Shown: piece after piece, positions 25,658 through 34,822 of the stretch
Layout of the letters: each line of letters begins with the position of its first letter
How positions within the stretch are numbered: the stretch's first letter is position 1
Assembly: GCF_029892565.1 (NCBI RefSeq)
Contig: NZ_JARXVH010000014.1
Location: 124,001-188,000, forward strand
DNA from: Streptomyces pseudovenezuelae
Lineage (GTDB): Bacteria; Actinomycetota; Actinomycetes; Streptomycetales; Streptomycetaceae
Reading direction: 5' to 3'
DNA length: 64,000 nt
Notes under the pieces: model-generated
Told to the model about the DNA's origin: nothing
Database searches by the model: none
The model's input: the letters and a program-made list of their open reading frames with translations, nothing else
Program-made: the position numbers and the translations under genes

Positions 25658-26335
25658 ATGACCGCCATCCGCGACAGCCCAGTGGTCCTCGATCGGCGCG
25701 AGGGACCGTACGGCGAGGTCGTGCTGCGTCGGCACGGTGGGCTGCTGCAGATCATCGCCAACGGGTGCTTCCTGATGGACACCTCGGACGGCCGTTCGGA
25801 GCGGCTGCTGGTCGACGCGGCGCTCGGCGCGCTGGACGGCCGGGAGCGGCCGGAGCTGCTGATCGGCGGGCTGGGCGTCGGCTTCTCGCTCGCACACGCG
25901 GCAGCGAACCCGCGCTGGGGCGCGATCACGGTCGTGGAGCGGGAGCGCGCGGTCGTGGACTGGCATCTCGACGGGCCGCTGTCCGGTATTTCGGACAGGG
26001 CGCTCGCCGATCCGCGGACCCGGATCGCCGAAACGGATCTGCTGGACCACGTCAATGAGACTTGCGCCACTTATGACGCGCTGTGCCTGGACATCGACAA
26101 CGGACCCGGCTGGACCGTCACGGAGGGCAATGACGGGCTCTACTCGGAGGCCGGACTCGCAGGCTGCGCACGGGTGTTGAGGCCTGGAGGGGTGCTCGCG
26201 GTGTGGTCTGCGCGGCCCTCTCCGGAATTTGAAGGAACACTGCGGAATGCCGGGTTCCAACGGGTGCGTACCGAAGAGATCCCGGTTGCCCGGGGAGTTC
26301 CGGACGTCGTACACCTCGCCGTCCGACCTGGATAG
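25658..26335 (+). CDS. Spermidine-synthase-like methyltransferase-fold protein
   Basis: A 225-residue protein with a Rossmann fold: ERPELLIGGLGVGFSLAHAAANP (glycine motif), ITVVERERAVVDWH (acidic end of beta 2), ALCLDIDNGPGWT and the C-terminal RVLRPGGVLAVWSARPSPEFEGTLRNAGF. The motif order matches spermidine synthase-like proteins rather than a classic SAM methyltransferase, but key polyamine residues cannot be confirmed. The ATG at 25658 has GGAGGATGGG upstream; a GTG at 25643 is the alternative. Confidence 0.8.
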   Translation: MTAIRDSPVVLDRREGPYGEVVLRRHGGLLQIIANGCFLMDTSDGRSERLLVDAALGALDGRERPELLIGGLGVGFSLAHAAANPRWGAITVVERERAVVDWHLDGPLSGISDRALADPRTRIAETDLLDHVNETCATYDALCLDIDNGPGWTVTEGNDGLYSEAGLAGCARVLRPGGVLAVWSARPSPEFEGTLRNAGFQRVRTEEIPVARGVPDVVHLAVRPG

Positions 26336-26466
26336 CCGTGGCACCGTTACTCCCCGTACTCTGCTGCCTTGGCGCGGATCATTCAAGCGTCAATCGCAAG
26401 CATGCGCAGGCATGGGCAGTTAACGGATCACCCCACGGATTCCGGAAAGCAACTCAGGGGCGGGCG

Positions 26467-27204
26467 ATGGAGCAGACACACACCGCGCACAACGGCACGG
26501 CGGCGACCCCGGGCGCACAGCGCCGGGTGCTGGTGGTCGAGGACGACCCGACGATCGTCGACGCCATCGCGGCCCGCCTGCGCGCCGAAGGATTCGTCGT
26601 GCAGACCGCGAGCGACGGTCCGTCGGCCGTCGACACGGCCGAGGCCTGGCAGCCCGACCTGCTGATCCTCGACATCATGCTGCCCGGCTTCGACGGCCTG
26701 GAGGTCTGCCGACGCGTGCAGGCCCAGCGCCCGGTGCCGGTGCTGATGCTCACCGCGCGCGACGACGAGACCGACATGCTGGTCGGGCTCGGGGTCGGCG
26801 CCGACGACTACATGACCAAGCCGTTCTCGATGCGCGAGCTGGCCGCGCGCGTGCACGTCCTGCTGCGCCGGGTGGAGCGGGCCGTGGTGGCCGCGTCCAC
26901 CCCGCGCTCGGGCATCCTGCGCCTGGGCGAGCTGGAGATCGACCACGCGCAGCGCCGGGTGCGGGTGCGCAGTGAGGACGTTCACCTCACCCCCACCGAG
27001 TTCGACCTGCTGGTCTGCCTGGCCAACACCCCGCGCGCGGTGCTCTCCCGTGAGCAGCTGCTGGCCGAGGTGTGGGACTGGGCGGACGCCTCCGGCACCC
27101 GGACCGTCGACAGCCACATCAAGGCGCTGCGCCGGAAGATCGGCGCGGAGCGGATCCGCACGGTGCACGGTGTGGGCTACGCGCTGGAGACACCGACGCC
27201 ATGA
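26467..27204 (+). CDS. OmpR/PhoB-type response regulator
   Basis: A 245-residue regulator. The receiver domain has the acidic pair VVEDDP (Glu25-Asp27), the phosphoacceptor LILDIMLPG (Asp69), LTARDD and the TKPF lysine (118). The effector is a winged helix: VHLTPTEFDLLVCLANTPRAVLSREQLLAEVW and TRTVDSHIKALRRKIG. It overlaps the kinase gene by ATGA, forming a two-component pair. In S. coelicolor this pair lies beside the 2-oxoglutarate dehydrogenase gene. The ATG at 26467 has a weak AGGGG site. The regulon is unknown. Confidence 0.95.
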   Translation: MEQTHTAHNGTAATPGAQRRVLVVEDDPTIVDAIAARLRAEGFVVQTASDGPSAVDTAEAWQPDLLILDIMLPGFDGLEVCRRVQAQRPVPVLMLTARDDETDMLVGLGVGADDYMTKPFSMRELAARVHVLLRRVERAVVAASTPRSGILRLGELEIDHAQRRVRVRSEDVHLTPTEFDLLVCLANTPRAVLSREQLLAEVWDWADASGTRTVDSHIKALRRKIGAERIRTVHGVGYALETPTP

Positions 27205-28313
27205 GCGACGGGCGGCCGACCGCACGGAGGAGCCCCGGGGAGGAGCCCTGGGGCGGCGTACGCCCGTTCTCGATCAAGACCAAGCTCGGCGGCCTCGTCG
27301 TCATCTCGGTGCTGATCACCACCGGTCTGTCGATGATCGCGGTGCACACCAAGACGGAGCTCCGCTTCATCACGGTCTTCTCGATGATCGCCACACTGCT
27401 GATAACGCAGTTCGTGGCGCACTCGCTCACCGCCCCGCTGGACGACATGAACACGGTCGCCCGGTCCATCTCGCACGGCGACTACACCCGCCGGGTGCGC
27501 GAGAACCGGCGCGACGAGCTCGGTGATCTGGCCCAGACGATCAACGTCATGGCCGACGAGCTGGAGGCCCAGGACCGGCAGCGCAAGGAGCTGGTGGCGA
27601 ACGTCTCGCACGAGCTGCGCACGCCCATCGCCGGCCTGCGGGCGGTCCTGGAGAACATCGTCGACGGCGTCTCGCCCGCCGACCCCGAGACCATGCGCAC
27701 GGCCCTGAAGCAGACGGAGCGGCTGGGGCGCCTGGTGGAGACGCTGCTGGACCTGTCCCGCCTGGACAACGGCGTCGTACCGCTGCGCAAGCGGCGCTTC
27801 GAGGTGTGGCCGTACCTCTCGGGCGTCCTCAAGGAGGCCAACATGGCCGTGCCCGCGCGCGCAGGCATCGCGTCGGGCTCCGGGAGTCACACCCGTACCG
27901 ACGTCCATCTGCACCTCGACGTCTCGCCTCCGGAGCTGACCGCGCACGCGGACCCGGAGCGCATCCACCAGGTCGTGGCGAATCTCATCGACAACGCCGT
28001 CAAGCACAGCCCGGCGCACGGCCGGGTGGTCGTGAAGGCGCGGCGCGGGACGCTGCCGGAGTCGCTGGAGCTGGAGGTGCTGGACGAGGGTCCGGGCATC
28101 CCGCGCTCCGAGTGGCACCGGGTCTTCGAGCGCTTCAACCGGGGCGGCGCGGGCACCTCGAAGGGTCCGGGCAGCGACGGGGGTACGGGACTGGGCCTGG
28201 CGATCGCCAGTTGGGCCGTGGATCTGCACGGCGGCCGGATCGGAGTGGCCGAATCCGAGCGGGGTTGCCGGATCCTCGTCACCCTTCCGGGAGAGACTTC
28301 CGTACCAAGTTGA
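27201..28313 (+). CDS. Sensor histidine kinase
   Basis: A 370-residue kinase coupled to the upstream response regulator. A basic N-terminus, two hydrophobic spans (about 30-48 and 57-75) with almost no extracytoplasmic loop, and HAMP (about 76-128) precede the H-box VANVSHELRTPIAGL (His137). The ATPase domain contains the N-box HQVVANLIDNAVKHSPA, DEGPGIP (G1) and DGGTGLGLAIASW (G2). The minimal sensor loop suggests detection in the membrane or cytoplasm. The last Ser codon precedes a TGA; no strong terminator follows before the Kgd gene. Confidence 0.95.
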   Translation: MSDGRPTARRSPGEEPWGGVRPFSIKTKLGGLVVISVLITTGLSMIAVHTKTELRFITVFSMIATLLITQFVAHSLTAPLDDMNTVARSISHGDYTRRVRENRRDELGDLAQTINVMADELEAQDRQRKELVANVSHELRTPIAGLRAVLENIVDGVSPADPETMRTALKQTERLGRLVETLLDLSRLDNGVVPLRKRRFEVWPYLSGVLKEANMAVPARAGIASGSGSHTRTDVHLHLDVSPPELTAHADPERIHQVVANLIDNAVKHSPAHGRVVVKARRGTLPESLELEVLDEGPGIPRSEWHRVFERFNRGGAGTSKGPGSDGGTGLGLAIASWAVDLHGGRIGVAESERGCRILVTLPGETSVPS

Positions 28314-28604
28314 CGTAAAGTCCAACTCGGAACTTCAAGATCCAGGTGCGTCCGCGCTGGCGGGCCCATGTGATCTGCGACAGGCCCGCCCGCTCGGTGC
28401 GCAGGGCCCGCGTCGGCGTGTTCCAGCCTCCCCGATCCAGAGCGGAACCACGCTTGTTTCCCGCCAATTCACGGCCCGAAACGCGATTTCCGGTGTGACT
28501 TACGCGACGATGAACCGGCCCGGCCTGACCTTGGCGGTCATGGGGGCGTAGCCTTTATTTCCGCTGTCCATCACCTTGTGAAGCGGAAGAGGGCGGTTGC
28601 CGCC
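28314..28604. other. Region upstream of kgd
   Basis: About 290 bp between the kinase and Kgd genes. A possible promoter is TTGGCG near 28530 with a TTATTT about 18 bases downstream, pointing at kgd. A 62-codon reverse frame here (28279-28467) lacks a ribosome site and is not supported. A GAAGAGGG ribosome site near 28585 serves the GTG start. Confidence 0.4.
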
Positions 28605-31600
28605 GTGTCGTCACAGTCCCCCAGTAACTCGACCATCTCGACCGAGTCCGACCAAGCAACGGGCAAGAACCCCGCTGCGGCGTTCGGCCCCAACGAGTGG
28701 CTCGTCGATGAGATCTATCAGCAGTACCTCCAGGATCCGAACTCGGTAGACCGAGCCTGGTGGGACTTCTTCGCCGACTACAAGCCGGGCGCCGCTGCCG
28801 CCACGGCTCCGGCGGGTACTGCGGCCGCGGGGGCCGCAGCGACCACCCCGACGAATCAGGCTCCCGCTCCGGCGGCACCCGCCGCGCCCGCGCCTGCGGT
28901 TCCCGCGCCGGCCGCCGCGGCCCCGAAGCCCGCAGCCGCCGCTCCGGCGCCTGCCGCGGCCCCGGCTCCGGCGAAGCCCGCCGCCGCCAAGCCGGCCGCG
29001 CAGGCGGCCCCCGCGGCCGCGTCCGCGGACGCCCCTGAACTGGTGACGCTGCGCGGCCCCGCCGCCGCCGTCGCGAAGAACATGAACGCCTCGGTCGAGG
29101 TGCCCACGGCCACGTCCGTGCGCGCGGTCCCGGTGAAGCTGCTCTTCGACAACCGCATCGTCATCAACAACCACCTCAAGCGCGCCCGGGGCGGGAAGAT
29201 CTCCTTCACCCACCTCATCGGGTACGCGATGGTGCAGGCCATCAAGGCCATGCCGTCGATGAACTGGCACTACGCGGAGAAGGACGGGAAGCCCACCCTC
29301 GTCAAGCCCGCGCACGTCAACTTCGGCCTGGCCATCGACCTGGTGAAGCCCAACGGCGACCGCCAGCTCGTCGTGGCCGGCATCAAGAAGGCCGAGACGC
29401 TGAACTTCTTCGAGTTCTGGCAGGCCTACGAGGACATCGTCCGCCGCGCCCGCGACGGCAAGCTGACGATGGACGACTTCACCGGCGTCACGGTCTCCCT
29501 GACCAACCCGGGCGGCCTCGGCACGGTCCACTCCGTGCCGCGTCTGATGCCCGGTCAGTCGGTCATCATGGGCGTCGGCTCCATGGACTACCCGGCGGAG
29601 TTCCAGGGCACCTCCCAGGACACCCTGAACAAGCTCGGCATCGCGAAGGTCATGACGCTCACGTCGACCTACGACCACCGGGTCATCCAGGGCGCCGCCT
29701 CCGGCGAGTTCCTGCGCGTCGTCGCCAACTACCTCCTCGGCGAGAACGGCTTCTACGACGAGATCTTCGAGGCGCTGCGCATCCCCTACGAGCCGGTCCG
29801 CTGGCTCAAGGACATCGATGCCTCGCACGACGACGACGTCACCAAGGCCGCGCGCGTCTTCGAGCTGATCCACTCCTACCGGGTCCGCGGCCACGTCATG
29901 GCCGACACCGACCCGCTGGAGTACCGCCAGCGCAAGCACCCCGACCTGGACATCACCGAGCACGGGCTCACCCTGTGGGACCTGGAGCGCGAGTTCGCGG
30001 TCGGCGGCTTCGCGGGCAAGTCCCTGATGAAGCTGCGCGACATCCTCGGCGTGCTGCGCGACTCGTACTGCCGCACCACCGGCATCGAGTTCATGCACAT
30101 CCAGGACCCCAAGCAGCGCAAGTGGATCCAGGACCGCATCGAGCGCTCGCACACCAAGCCGGAGCGCGAGGAGCAGCTGCGCATCCTGCGCCGGCTGAAC
30201 GCGGCGGAGGCCTTCGAGACCTTCCTGCAGACGAAGTACGTCGGCCAGAAGCGCTTCTCCCTGGAGGGCGGCGAGTCCGTCATCCCGCTGCTGGACGCGG
30301 TGCTGGACTCGGCCGCCGAGTCCCGCCTGGACGAGGTCGTCATCGGCATGGCCCACCGCGGCCGGCTGAACGTGCTCGCCAACATCGTCGGCAAGTCGTA
30401 CGCGCAGATCTTCCGCGAGTTCGAGGGCAACCTCGACCCGAAGTCGATGCACGGCTCCGGCGACGTGAAGTACCACCTGGGCGCGGGCGGCACCTTCACG
30501 GGCCTGGACGGCGAGCAGATCAAGGTCTCGCTGGCCGCGAACCCCTCCCACCTGGAGACGGTCGACCCGATCATCGAGGGCATCGCCCGCGCCCAGCAGG
30601 ACATCATCAACAAGGGCGGTACGGACTTCACGGTCCTGCCGGTCGCCCTGCACGGTGACGCGGCCTTCGCGGGCCAGGGCGTGGTGGCCGAGACCCTCAA
30701 CATGTCGCAGCTGCGCGGCTACCGCACCGGCGGCACGGTCCACATCGTCATCAACAACCAGGTCGGCTTCACCGCCGCCCCGGAGTCCTCGCGTTCGTCC
30801 ATGTACGCCACCGACGTGGCCCGCATGATCGAGGCCCCGATCTTCCACGTGAACGGCGACGACCCTGAGGCCGTCGTGCGTGTCGCGCGCCTGGCCTTCG
30901 AGTTCCGTCAGGCGTTCAACAAGGACGTGGTGATCGACCTCATCTGCTACCGCCGCCGCGGTCACAACGAGTCGGACAACCCGGCCTTCACCCAGCCCCT
31001 GATGTACGACCTGATCGACAAGAAGCGCTCGGTGCGCAAGCTCTACACCGAGTCCCTCATCGGTCGCGGCGACATCACCCTGGAAGAGGCCGAGCAGGCC
31101 CTCCAGGACTACCAGGGCCAGCTGGAGAAGGTCTTCACGGAGGTCCGCGAGGCCGTCACCGCCCAGCCGAGCGCGGGCCCGATCTCGGACCCGCAGGCGG
31201 AGTTCCCGGTCGCCGTGAACACCGCGATCTCCGCGGAGGTCGTCAAGCGGATCGCCGAGTCCCAGGTCAACATCCCGGACTACTTCCACGTACACCCGCG
31301 TCTGCTGCCGCAGCTGCAGCGCCGGGCGTCGATGGTCGAGGACGGCACGATCGACTGGGGCATGGGCGAGACGCTGGCCGTCGGCTCCCTCCTCCTGGAG
31401 GGCACCCCGGTCCGCCTCTCCGGCCAGGACTCGCAGCGCGGCACCTTCGGCCAGCGGCACGCGGTCCTCATCGACCGTGAGACGGGCGCGGAGTACACCC
31501 CGCTGCAGTACCTGGCGGAGGAGCAGGCCCGCTACAACGTCTACAACTCCCTGCTGTCCGAGTACGCGGTCATGGGCTTCGAGTACGGCTACTCGCTGGC

Positions 31601-32399
31601 CCGCCCCGACGCGCTCGTGATGTGGGAGGCGCAGTTCGGCGACTTCGTCAACGGCGCGCAGACGGTGGTCGACGAGTACATCTCGGCGGCGGAGCAGAAG
31701 TGGGGCCAGACGTCCGGCGTCACCCTGCTGCTCCCCCACGGCTACGAGGGCCAGGGCCCCGACCACTCCTCGGCGAGGGTCGAGCGCTTCCTCCAGCTGT
31801 GCGCGCAGAACAACATGACGGTCGCGATGCCGACCCTCCCGTCGAACTACTTCCACCTCCTGCGGTGGCAGGTGCACAACCCGCACCACAAGCCGCTGGT
31901 GGTCTTCACCCCGAAGTCGATGCTGCGCCTCAAGGCCGCCGCGTCGAAGACGGACGAGTTCACGTCGGGTCAGTTCCGCCCGGTCATCGGCGACTCGACG
32001 GTGGACCCGGCCGCGGTCCGCAAGGTCGTCTTCGTCGCGGGCAAGCTGTACTACGACCTGGAGGCCGAGCGCACCAAGCGCGGCATCACGGACGTGGCGA
32101 TCATCCGCGTCGAGCGCCTGTACCCGCTGCCGGGTGCCGAGCTCCAGGCCGAGGTCAACAAGTACCCGAACGTCGAGAAGTACCTGTGGGCCCAGGAAGA
32201 GCCGGCGAACCAGGGCGCCTGGCCGTTCATCGCCCTCAACCTGATCGACCACCTGGACCTGGCGGTCGGCGCGGACGTGCCCCACGGCGAGCGACTGCGG
32301 CGGATCTCCCGCCCGCACGGGTCGTCGCCGGCGGTCGGGTCCGCGAAGCGGCACCAGTCGGAGCAGGAGCAGTTGGTGCGTGAGGTGTTCGAGGCGTAA
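28605..32399 (+). CDS. kgd: Multifunctional 2-oxoglutarate metabolism enzyme (Kgd/SucA)
   Basis: A 1264-residue actinobacterial fusion of E2o-like acyltransferase and thiamine-dependent E1o. From the GTG at 28605, the N-terminal segment FGPNEWLVDEIYQQYLQDPNSVDRAWWDFFADY is the conserved complex-docking motif. Then comes an Ala/Pro linker (about 60-145), an E2o-like domain with TYDHRVIQGA (His about 357) but no lipoyl domain, and the E1o part with GMAHRGRLNVL, HGDAAFAGQGVVAE and VINNQVGF for thiamine diphosphate. It converts 2-oxoglutarate to succinyl-CoA with lipoylated E2 or to semialdehyde or acyloin. Actinobacteria regulate it by the FHA protein GarA/OdhI; its docking site is not inspected. 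A strong terminator follows. Confidence 0.97.
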   Translation: MSSQSPSNSTISTESDQATGKNPAAAFGPNEWLVDEIYQQYLQDPNSVDRAWWDFFADYKPGAAAATAPAGTAAAGAAATTPTNQAPAPAAPAAPAPAVPAPAAAAPKPAAAAPAPAAAPAPAKPAAAKPAAQAAPAAASADAPELVTLRGPAAAVAKNMNASVEVPTATSVRAVPVKLLFDNRIVINNHLKRARGGKISFTHLIGYAMVQAIKAMPSMNWHYAEKDGKPTLVKPAHVNFGLAIDLVKPNGDRQLVVAGIKKAETLNFFEFWQAYEDIVRRARDGKLTMDDFTGVTVSLTNPGGLGTVHSVPRLMPGQSVIMGVGSMDYPAEFQGTSQDTLNKLGIAKVMTLTSTYDHRVIQGAASGEFLRVVANYLLGENGFYDEIFEALRIPYEPVRWLKDIDASHDDDVTKAARVFELIHSYRVRGHVMADTDPLEYRQRKHPDLDITEHGLTLWDLEREFAVGGFAGKSLMKLRDILGVLRDSYCRTTGIEFMHIQDPKQRKWIQDRIERSHTKPEREEQLRILRRLNAAEAFETFLQTKYVGQKRFSLEGGESVIPLLDAVLDSAAESRLDEVVIGMAHRGRLNVLANIVGKSYAQIFREFEGNLDPKSMHGSGDVKYHLGAGGTFTGLDGEQIKVSLAANPSHLETVDPIIEGIARAQQDIINKGGTDFTVLPVALHGDAAFAGQGVVAETLNMSQLRGYRTGGTVHIVINNQVGFTAAPESSRSSMYATDVARMIEAPIFHVNGDDPEAVVRVARLAFEFRQAFNKDVVIDLICYRRRGHNESDNPAFTQPLMYDLIDKKRSVRKLYTESLIGRGDITLEEAEQALQDYQGQLEKVFTEVREAVTAQPSAGPISDPQAEFPVAVNTAISAEVVKRIAESQVNIPDYFHVHPRLLPQLQRRASMVEDGTIDWGMGETLAVGSLLLEGTPVRLSGQDSQRGTFGQRHAVLIDRETGAEYTPLQYLAEEQARYNVYNSLLSEYAVMGFEYGYSLARPDALVMWEAQFGDFVNGAQTVVDEYISAAEQKWGQTSGVTLLLPHGYEGQGPDHSSARVERFLQLCAQNNMTVAMPTLPSNYFHLLRWQVHNPHHKPLVVFTPKSMLRLKAAASKTDEFTSGQFRPVIGDSTVDPAAVRKVVFVAGKLYYDLEAERTKRGITDVAIIRVERLYPLPGAELQAEVNKYPNVEKYLWAQEEPANQGAWPFIALNLIDHLDLAVGADVPHGERLRRISRPHGSSPAVGSAKRHQSEQEQLVREVFEA

Positions 32400-32420
32400 G
32401 CCCCACCCACTGGTCACGCG

Positions 32421-32461
32421 CGGCCGGGCCGCACCCTCATTCCGGGGGTGCGGCCCGGCCG
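32421..32461 (+). terminator. Strong terminator of kgd
   Basis: CGGCCGGGCCGCACCC (32421-32436) pairs perfectly with GGGTGCGGCCCGGCCG (32446-32461) around a 9-base loop, followed by TTT. It ends the kgd message before the small DUF6104 gene. Confidence 0.88.
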
Positions 32462-32485
32462 TTTCTGCGCACCTATCCTTGACCC

Positions 32486-32668
32486 ATGTACTTCACGGAC
32501 CGTGGCATCGAAGAACTGGAGAAGCGGCGCGGCGAGGAGGAAGTCACCTTCGAGTGGCTCGCCGAGCAGCTGCGGACGTTCGTCGATCTGAACCCGGACT
32601 TCGAGGTGCCGGTGGAGCGGCTGGCGACATGGCTGGCCCGGTTGGACGACGACGAGGACGACGAGTAG
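32486..32668 (+). CDS. Small acidic DUF6104 protein
   Basis: A 60-residue highly acidic protein starting MYFTDRGIEELEKRRGEEEVTFEWLAEQL and ending LARLDDDEDDE. It is one of the small proteins strongly conserved in Streptomyces and related genera downstream of the 2-oxoglutarate enzyme; I recall the family name DUF6104. The ATG has TATCCT about 8 bases upstream and no ribosome site, so it is likely leaderless. Function unknown. Confidence 0.88.
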   Translation: MYFTDRGIEELEKRRGEEEVTFEWLAEQLRTFVDLNPDFEVPVERLATWLARLDDDEDDE

Positions 32669-32679
32669 CGGTTCGTCCC

Positions 32680-32703
32680 GAGGGCGCCTCTTGAGGGCGC
32701 CTT
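32680..32703. terminator. Weak hairpin terminator after the DUF6104 gene
   Basis: AGGGCGCC and GGCGCCTT pair around TCTTGAG and sit between two convergent genes. The stem is short and only one pair of Ts follows, so it is modest evidence. Confidence 0.5.
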
Positions 32704-32710
32704 CCGCGTT

Positions 32711-33556
32711 TCAGTCGCGCGGCCGCACCACGTCGTACGCCAGCCCCAGCGCCCCGTGCGCCAGCAGCAGCGCCCCCGCCGCGATCCAGCCGCCACTGCG
32801 CCGCCGCACGCCCCAGGCCGTCAGCGGGAGTCCTACGGCCACCTGAGCGAGGGCCAGGGCGCGGGACCGTGGGGTGCCTGAGTGAGGCAGCCAGGGGGCG
32901 AGGGGGGTGGTGTCGACCGCGTCGAGCTCCGTGCGGACGGCTGCTCGCCGGCCCTGCCATTCGACGGGGCGGGTGTCCGGGTGGATGCGGGCGGTCTCGT
33001 GGAGGCGGTCGGCCGGATCGCCGGGGGTGAGGCCGGCGGGGAGGGTGACTCCCGCGCGTGTGAGGACGGCCAGGAAACCGCGTAGGCGGGTGCGGGCGTC
33101 GGCGGACGGGTCGGGTTTCGTGAGTTCGTCGAGGGACTGGACGTCCAGGACCGGGTCCAGGCCCAGGCGGGCGGCGAAGGTGCGCATCGCCTCGTCCTCG
33201 CCTGCCGGGGTGCCGTTCGCGAGCCAGACGTAGCCGACCGGGCGGCGGAAGCCGGAGGCGAGTGTGTAGCCGGCGCGGTCGGCGTCCCACCACAGGGCGA
33301 GTACGGGCCAGGGGGCGCCGACGGCGAGGGCGGTGGCCCAGCCGGTGAGGACGCGGTCGACCGGTTCGCCGCCGTCCAGCCAGGGCGTGCCCTCGGGGAC
33401 CAGGACGCTCCAGTCCTCGCCGGCGCCGGTGAGCAGCATCCGCTCGCGCAGCAGCAGGGCGACGGGGGCGACGGACTCGGGCTCCGCACGGCAGAGCAGC
33501 AGGGCTCCGGGGGCTGGGGCGGAGCCGGGAGCGTTTCGGGAGGCTTCCGTCGGCAT
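32711..33556 (-). CDS. Hypothetical protein with two C-terminal membrane segments
   Basis: A 281-residue protein I do not recognise. The first 220 residues look globular: RERMLLTGAGEDWSVLVPEGTPWLDGGEPVDRVLTGWATALAVG, then PVLALWWDADRAGYTLASGFRRPVGYVWLANGTPAGEDEAMRTFAARLGLDP. Two hydrophobic stretches near the C-terminus (ALALAQVAVGLPLTAWGV, GGWIAAGALLLAHGALGLAY) suggest a tail anchor. The ATG at 33556 lies 8 bases after a TAGCGT -10-like element, fitting a leaderless message; a GTG at 33562 is in frame. Convergent with the DUF6104 gene, divergent from the DUF4097 operon. Confidence 0.68.
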   Translation of the reverse strand: MPTEASRNAPGSAPAPGALLLCRAEPESVAPVALLLRERMLLTGAGEDWSVLVPEGTPWLDGGEPVDRVLTGWATALAVGAPWPVLALWWDADRAGYTLASGFRRPVGYVWLANGTPAGEDEAMRTFAARLGLDPVLDVQSLDELTKPDPSADARTRLRGFLAVLTRAGVTLPAGLTPGDPADRLHETARIHPDTRPVEWQGRRAAVRTELDAVDTTPLAPWLPHSGTPRSRALALAQVAVGLPLTAWGVRRRSGGWIAAGALLLAHGALGLAYDVVRPRD

Positions 33557-33646
33557 GGTCACACGCTAGGGCGATTTGTCTTGTTTGGTCACTTCGGGGC
33601 CATTCCGAGGGGGCAGCAGGGGATCCAGGTCCCCCGAACGAGTGCC

Positions 33647-33703
33647 TTGACTTTCCCCGACCGCGATATATCGTGAATAGCGGAAGACGCGATATGGCGC
33701 GTC
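33647..33703 (+). promoter_or_regulatory. Promoter and candidate PadR operators of the DUF4097-padR operon
   Basis: TTGACT (33647-33652) and TATCGT (33669-33674), spaced 16 bp, form a good housekeeping-type promoter. The palindrome CGATATATCG (33664-33673) overlaps the -10. A second palindrome, GACGCG-N6-CGCGTC (33686-33703), lies just downstream, and CGCGATAT occurs in both (33662, 33688; 26 bp apart). Autorepression by the PadR encoded at the end of the operon is the natural inference. Confidence 0.6.
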
Positions 33704-33723
33704 AGGACGGGGAGGTCTGGAAC

Positions 33724-34821
33724 ATGTCCGAGTGGTCCGTCGCAGAGCCGAGGAAGCTCACGTTCGACGAGCCCGTGCGGGAGCTGCACGTGCGCGTCGT
33801 CAACGGAACGGTGAACGTGGTGGGCACCGAAGAAGGTTCCGCCCGCCTTGAGGTCTCCCGGATCGAGGGACCTCCCCTGACAGTGACCCAGCGGGACGGC
33901 ACCCTCACGGTCGCCTACGAGGACCTGCCCTGGAAGGGCTTCCTCAAGTGGCTCGACCGGAAGGGGTGGCGGCGCTCCGCCGTCGTCTCCCTCGCCGTTC
34001 CGGCGGACACGCGCGTCGAGGTGGGCGTGGTCGGCGCGGCGGCCGTGGTCTCCGGGCTCGACGGACGCGCGGAGGTGAAGGGGGTCACCGGCGACACCAC
34101 GCTGGTACGCCTCACCGGCCCGGTCCGCGCGGACACCGTCTCGGGGAACGTGGAGGCGCAGGCCCTCAGCGGCGACCTCCGCTTCAACTCAGTCTCCGGC
34201 GACCTGACCGTGGTCGAGGGCGCGGGCTCCTCCGTCAAGGCCGACTCCGTGAGCGGCTCGATGATCGTCGACCTCGACCCGGCCGGCCGTCCGACCGACG
34301 TCAGCCTGACGAGCGTCTCGGGCGAGATCGCCATCCGGCTGCCGCATCCGGCGGACGCGGAGGTGGAGGCCAACACCGCGAGCGGCACGGTCTCCAACGC
34401 CTTCGAGGACCTGCGGGTGAGCGGCCAGTGGGGCGCCAAGCGGATCACCGGCCGACTCGGCTCGGGCAGCGGCCGCTTGAAGGCGACCACCGTCTCGGGT
34501 TCCATCGCCCTGCTGCGCCGGCCTGCGGTGGAGGACGGGCCAGAGGACGGGTCTGAGGACGGGCTCGGAGACGGGCTCGATGACGGGCCCTGGGACTCGA
34601 CGCCGGAGGATGTCCGGCCGGAGTCTGGGGATGCGGTCTCGGACGCCGACCCGTCCACCAAGGACACCGCCACGGCCGCCGAGGATGCCGATCCGCCGGC
34701 CAAGGACGCGACACCGGCGGACGAGCATGACAGCGACTCGGGGGACAATTCCGTTTCCGGCCCGGGCGACGGCACGAGTGACGCCCCGACCGACGGTACG
34801 ACCGACAAGAAGGTGCTCTGA
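33724..34821 (+). CDS. DUF4097 (adhesin-like beta-repeat) protein
   Basis: A 365-residue protein. The ATG at 33724 follows GGGGAGG by 8 bases. Residues about 5-270 form a repeated beta-helix-type domain typical of DUF4097/DUF4098: short strands such as VRADTVSGNVEAQALSGDL, RFNSVSGDLTVVEG, VKADSVSGSMIVD and LTSVSGEIAIRLP. The SVSG motif recurs about six times. The last 85 residues are Asp/Glu/Ser/Gly-rich and disordered (EDGPEDGSEDGLGDGLDDG). There is no signal peptide. DUF4097 genes are often co-transcribed with PadR regulators in Streptomyces and Bacillus, as here; function unknown. Confidence 0.85.
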   Translation: MSEWSVAEPRKLTFDEPVRELHVRVVNGTVNVVGTEEGSARLEVSRIEGPPLTVTQRDGTLTVAYEDLPWKGFLKWLDRKGWRRSAVVSLAVPADTRVEVGVVGAAAVVSGLDGRAEVKGVTGDTTLVRLTGPVRADTVSGNVEAQALSGDLRFNSVSGDLTVVEGAGSSVKADSVSGSMIVDLDPAGRPTDVSLTSVSGEIAIRLPHPADAEVEANTASGTVSNAFEDLRVSGQWGAKRITGRLGSGSGRLKATTVSGSIALLRRPAVEDGPEDGSEDGLGDGLDDGPWDSTPEDVRPESGDAVSDADPSTKDTATAAEDADPPAKDATPADEHDSDSGDNSVSGPGDGTSDAPTDGTTDKKVL

Positions 34822-34822
34822 C

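Noticed and set aside
28279..28467. 62-residue reverse frame between the kinase and kgd genes
   Set aside because: The TTG start has no ribosome site, there is no domain, and the frame partly overlaps the kinase gene end.
28611..32417. 1268-residue open frame opposite kgd
   Set aside because: It is a codon-structure shadow of the real kgd gene with no recognisable domain.
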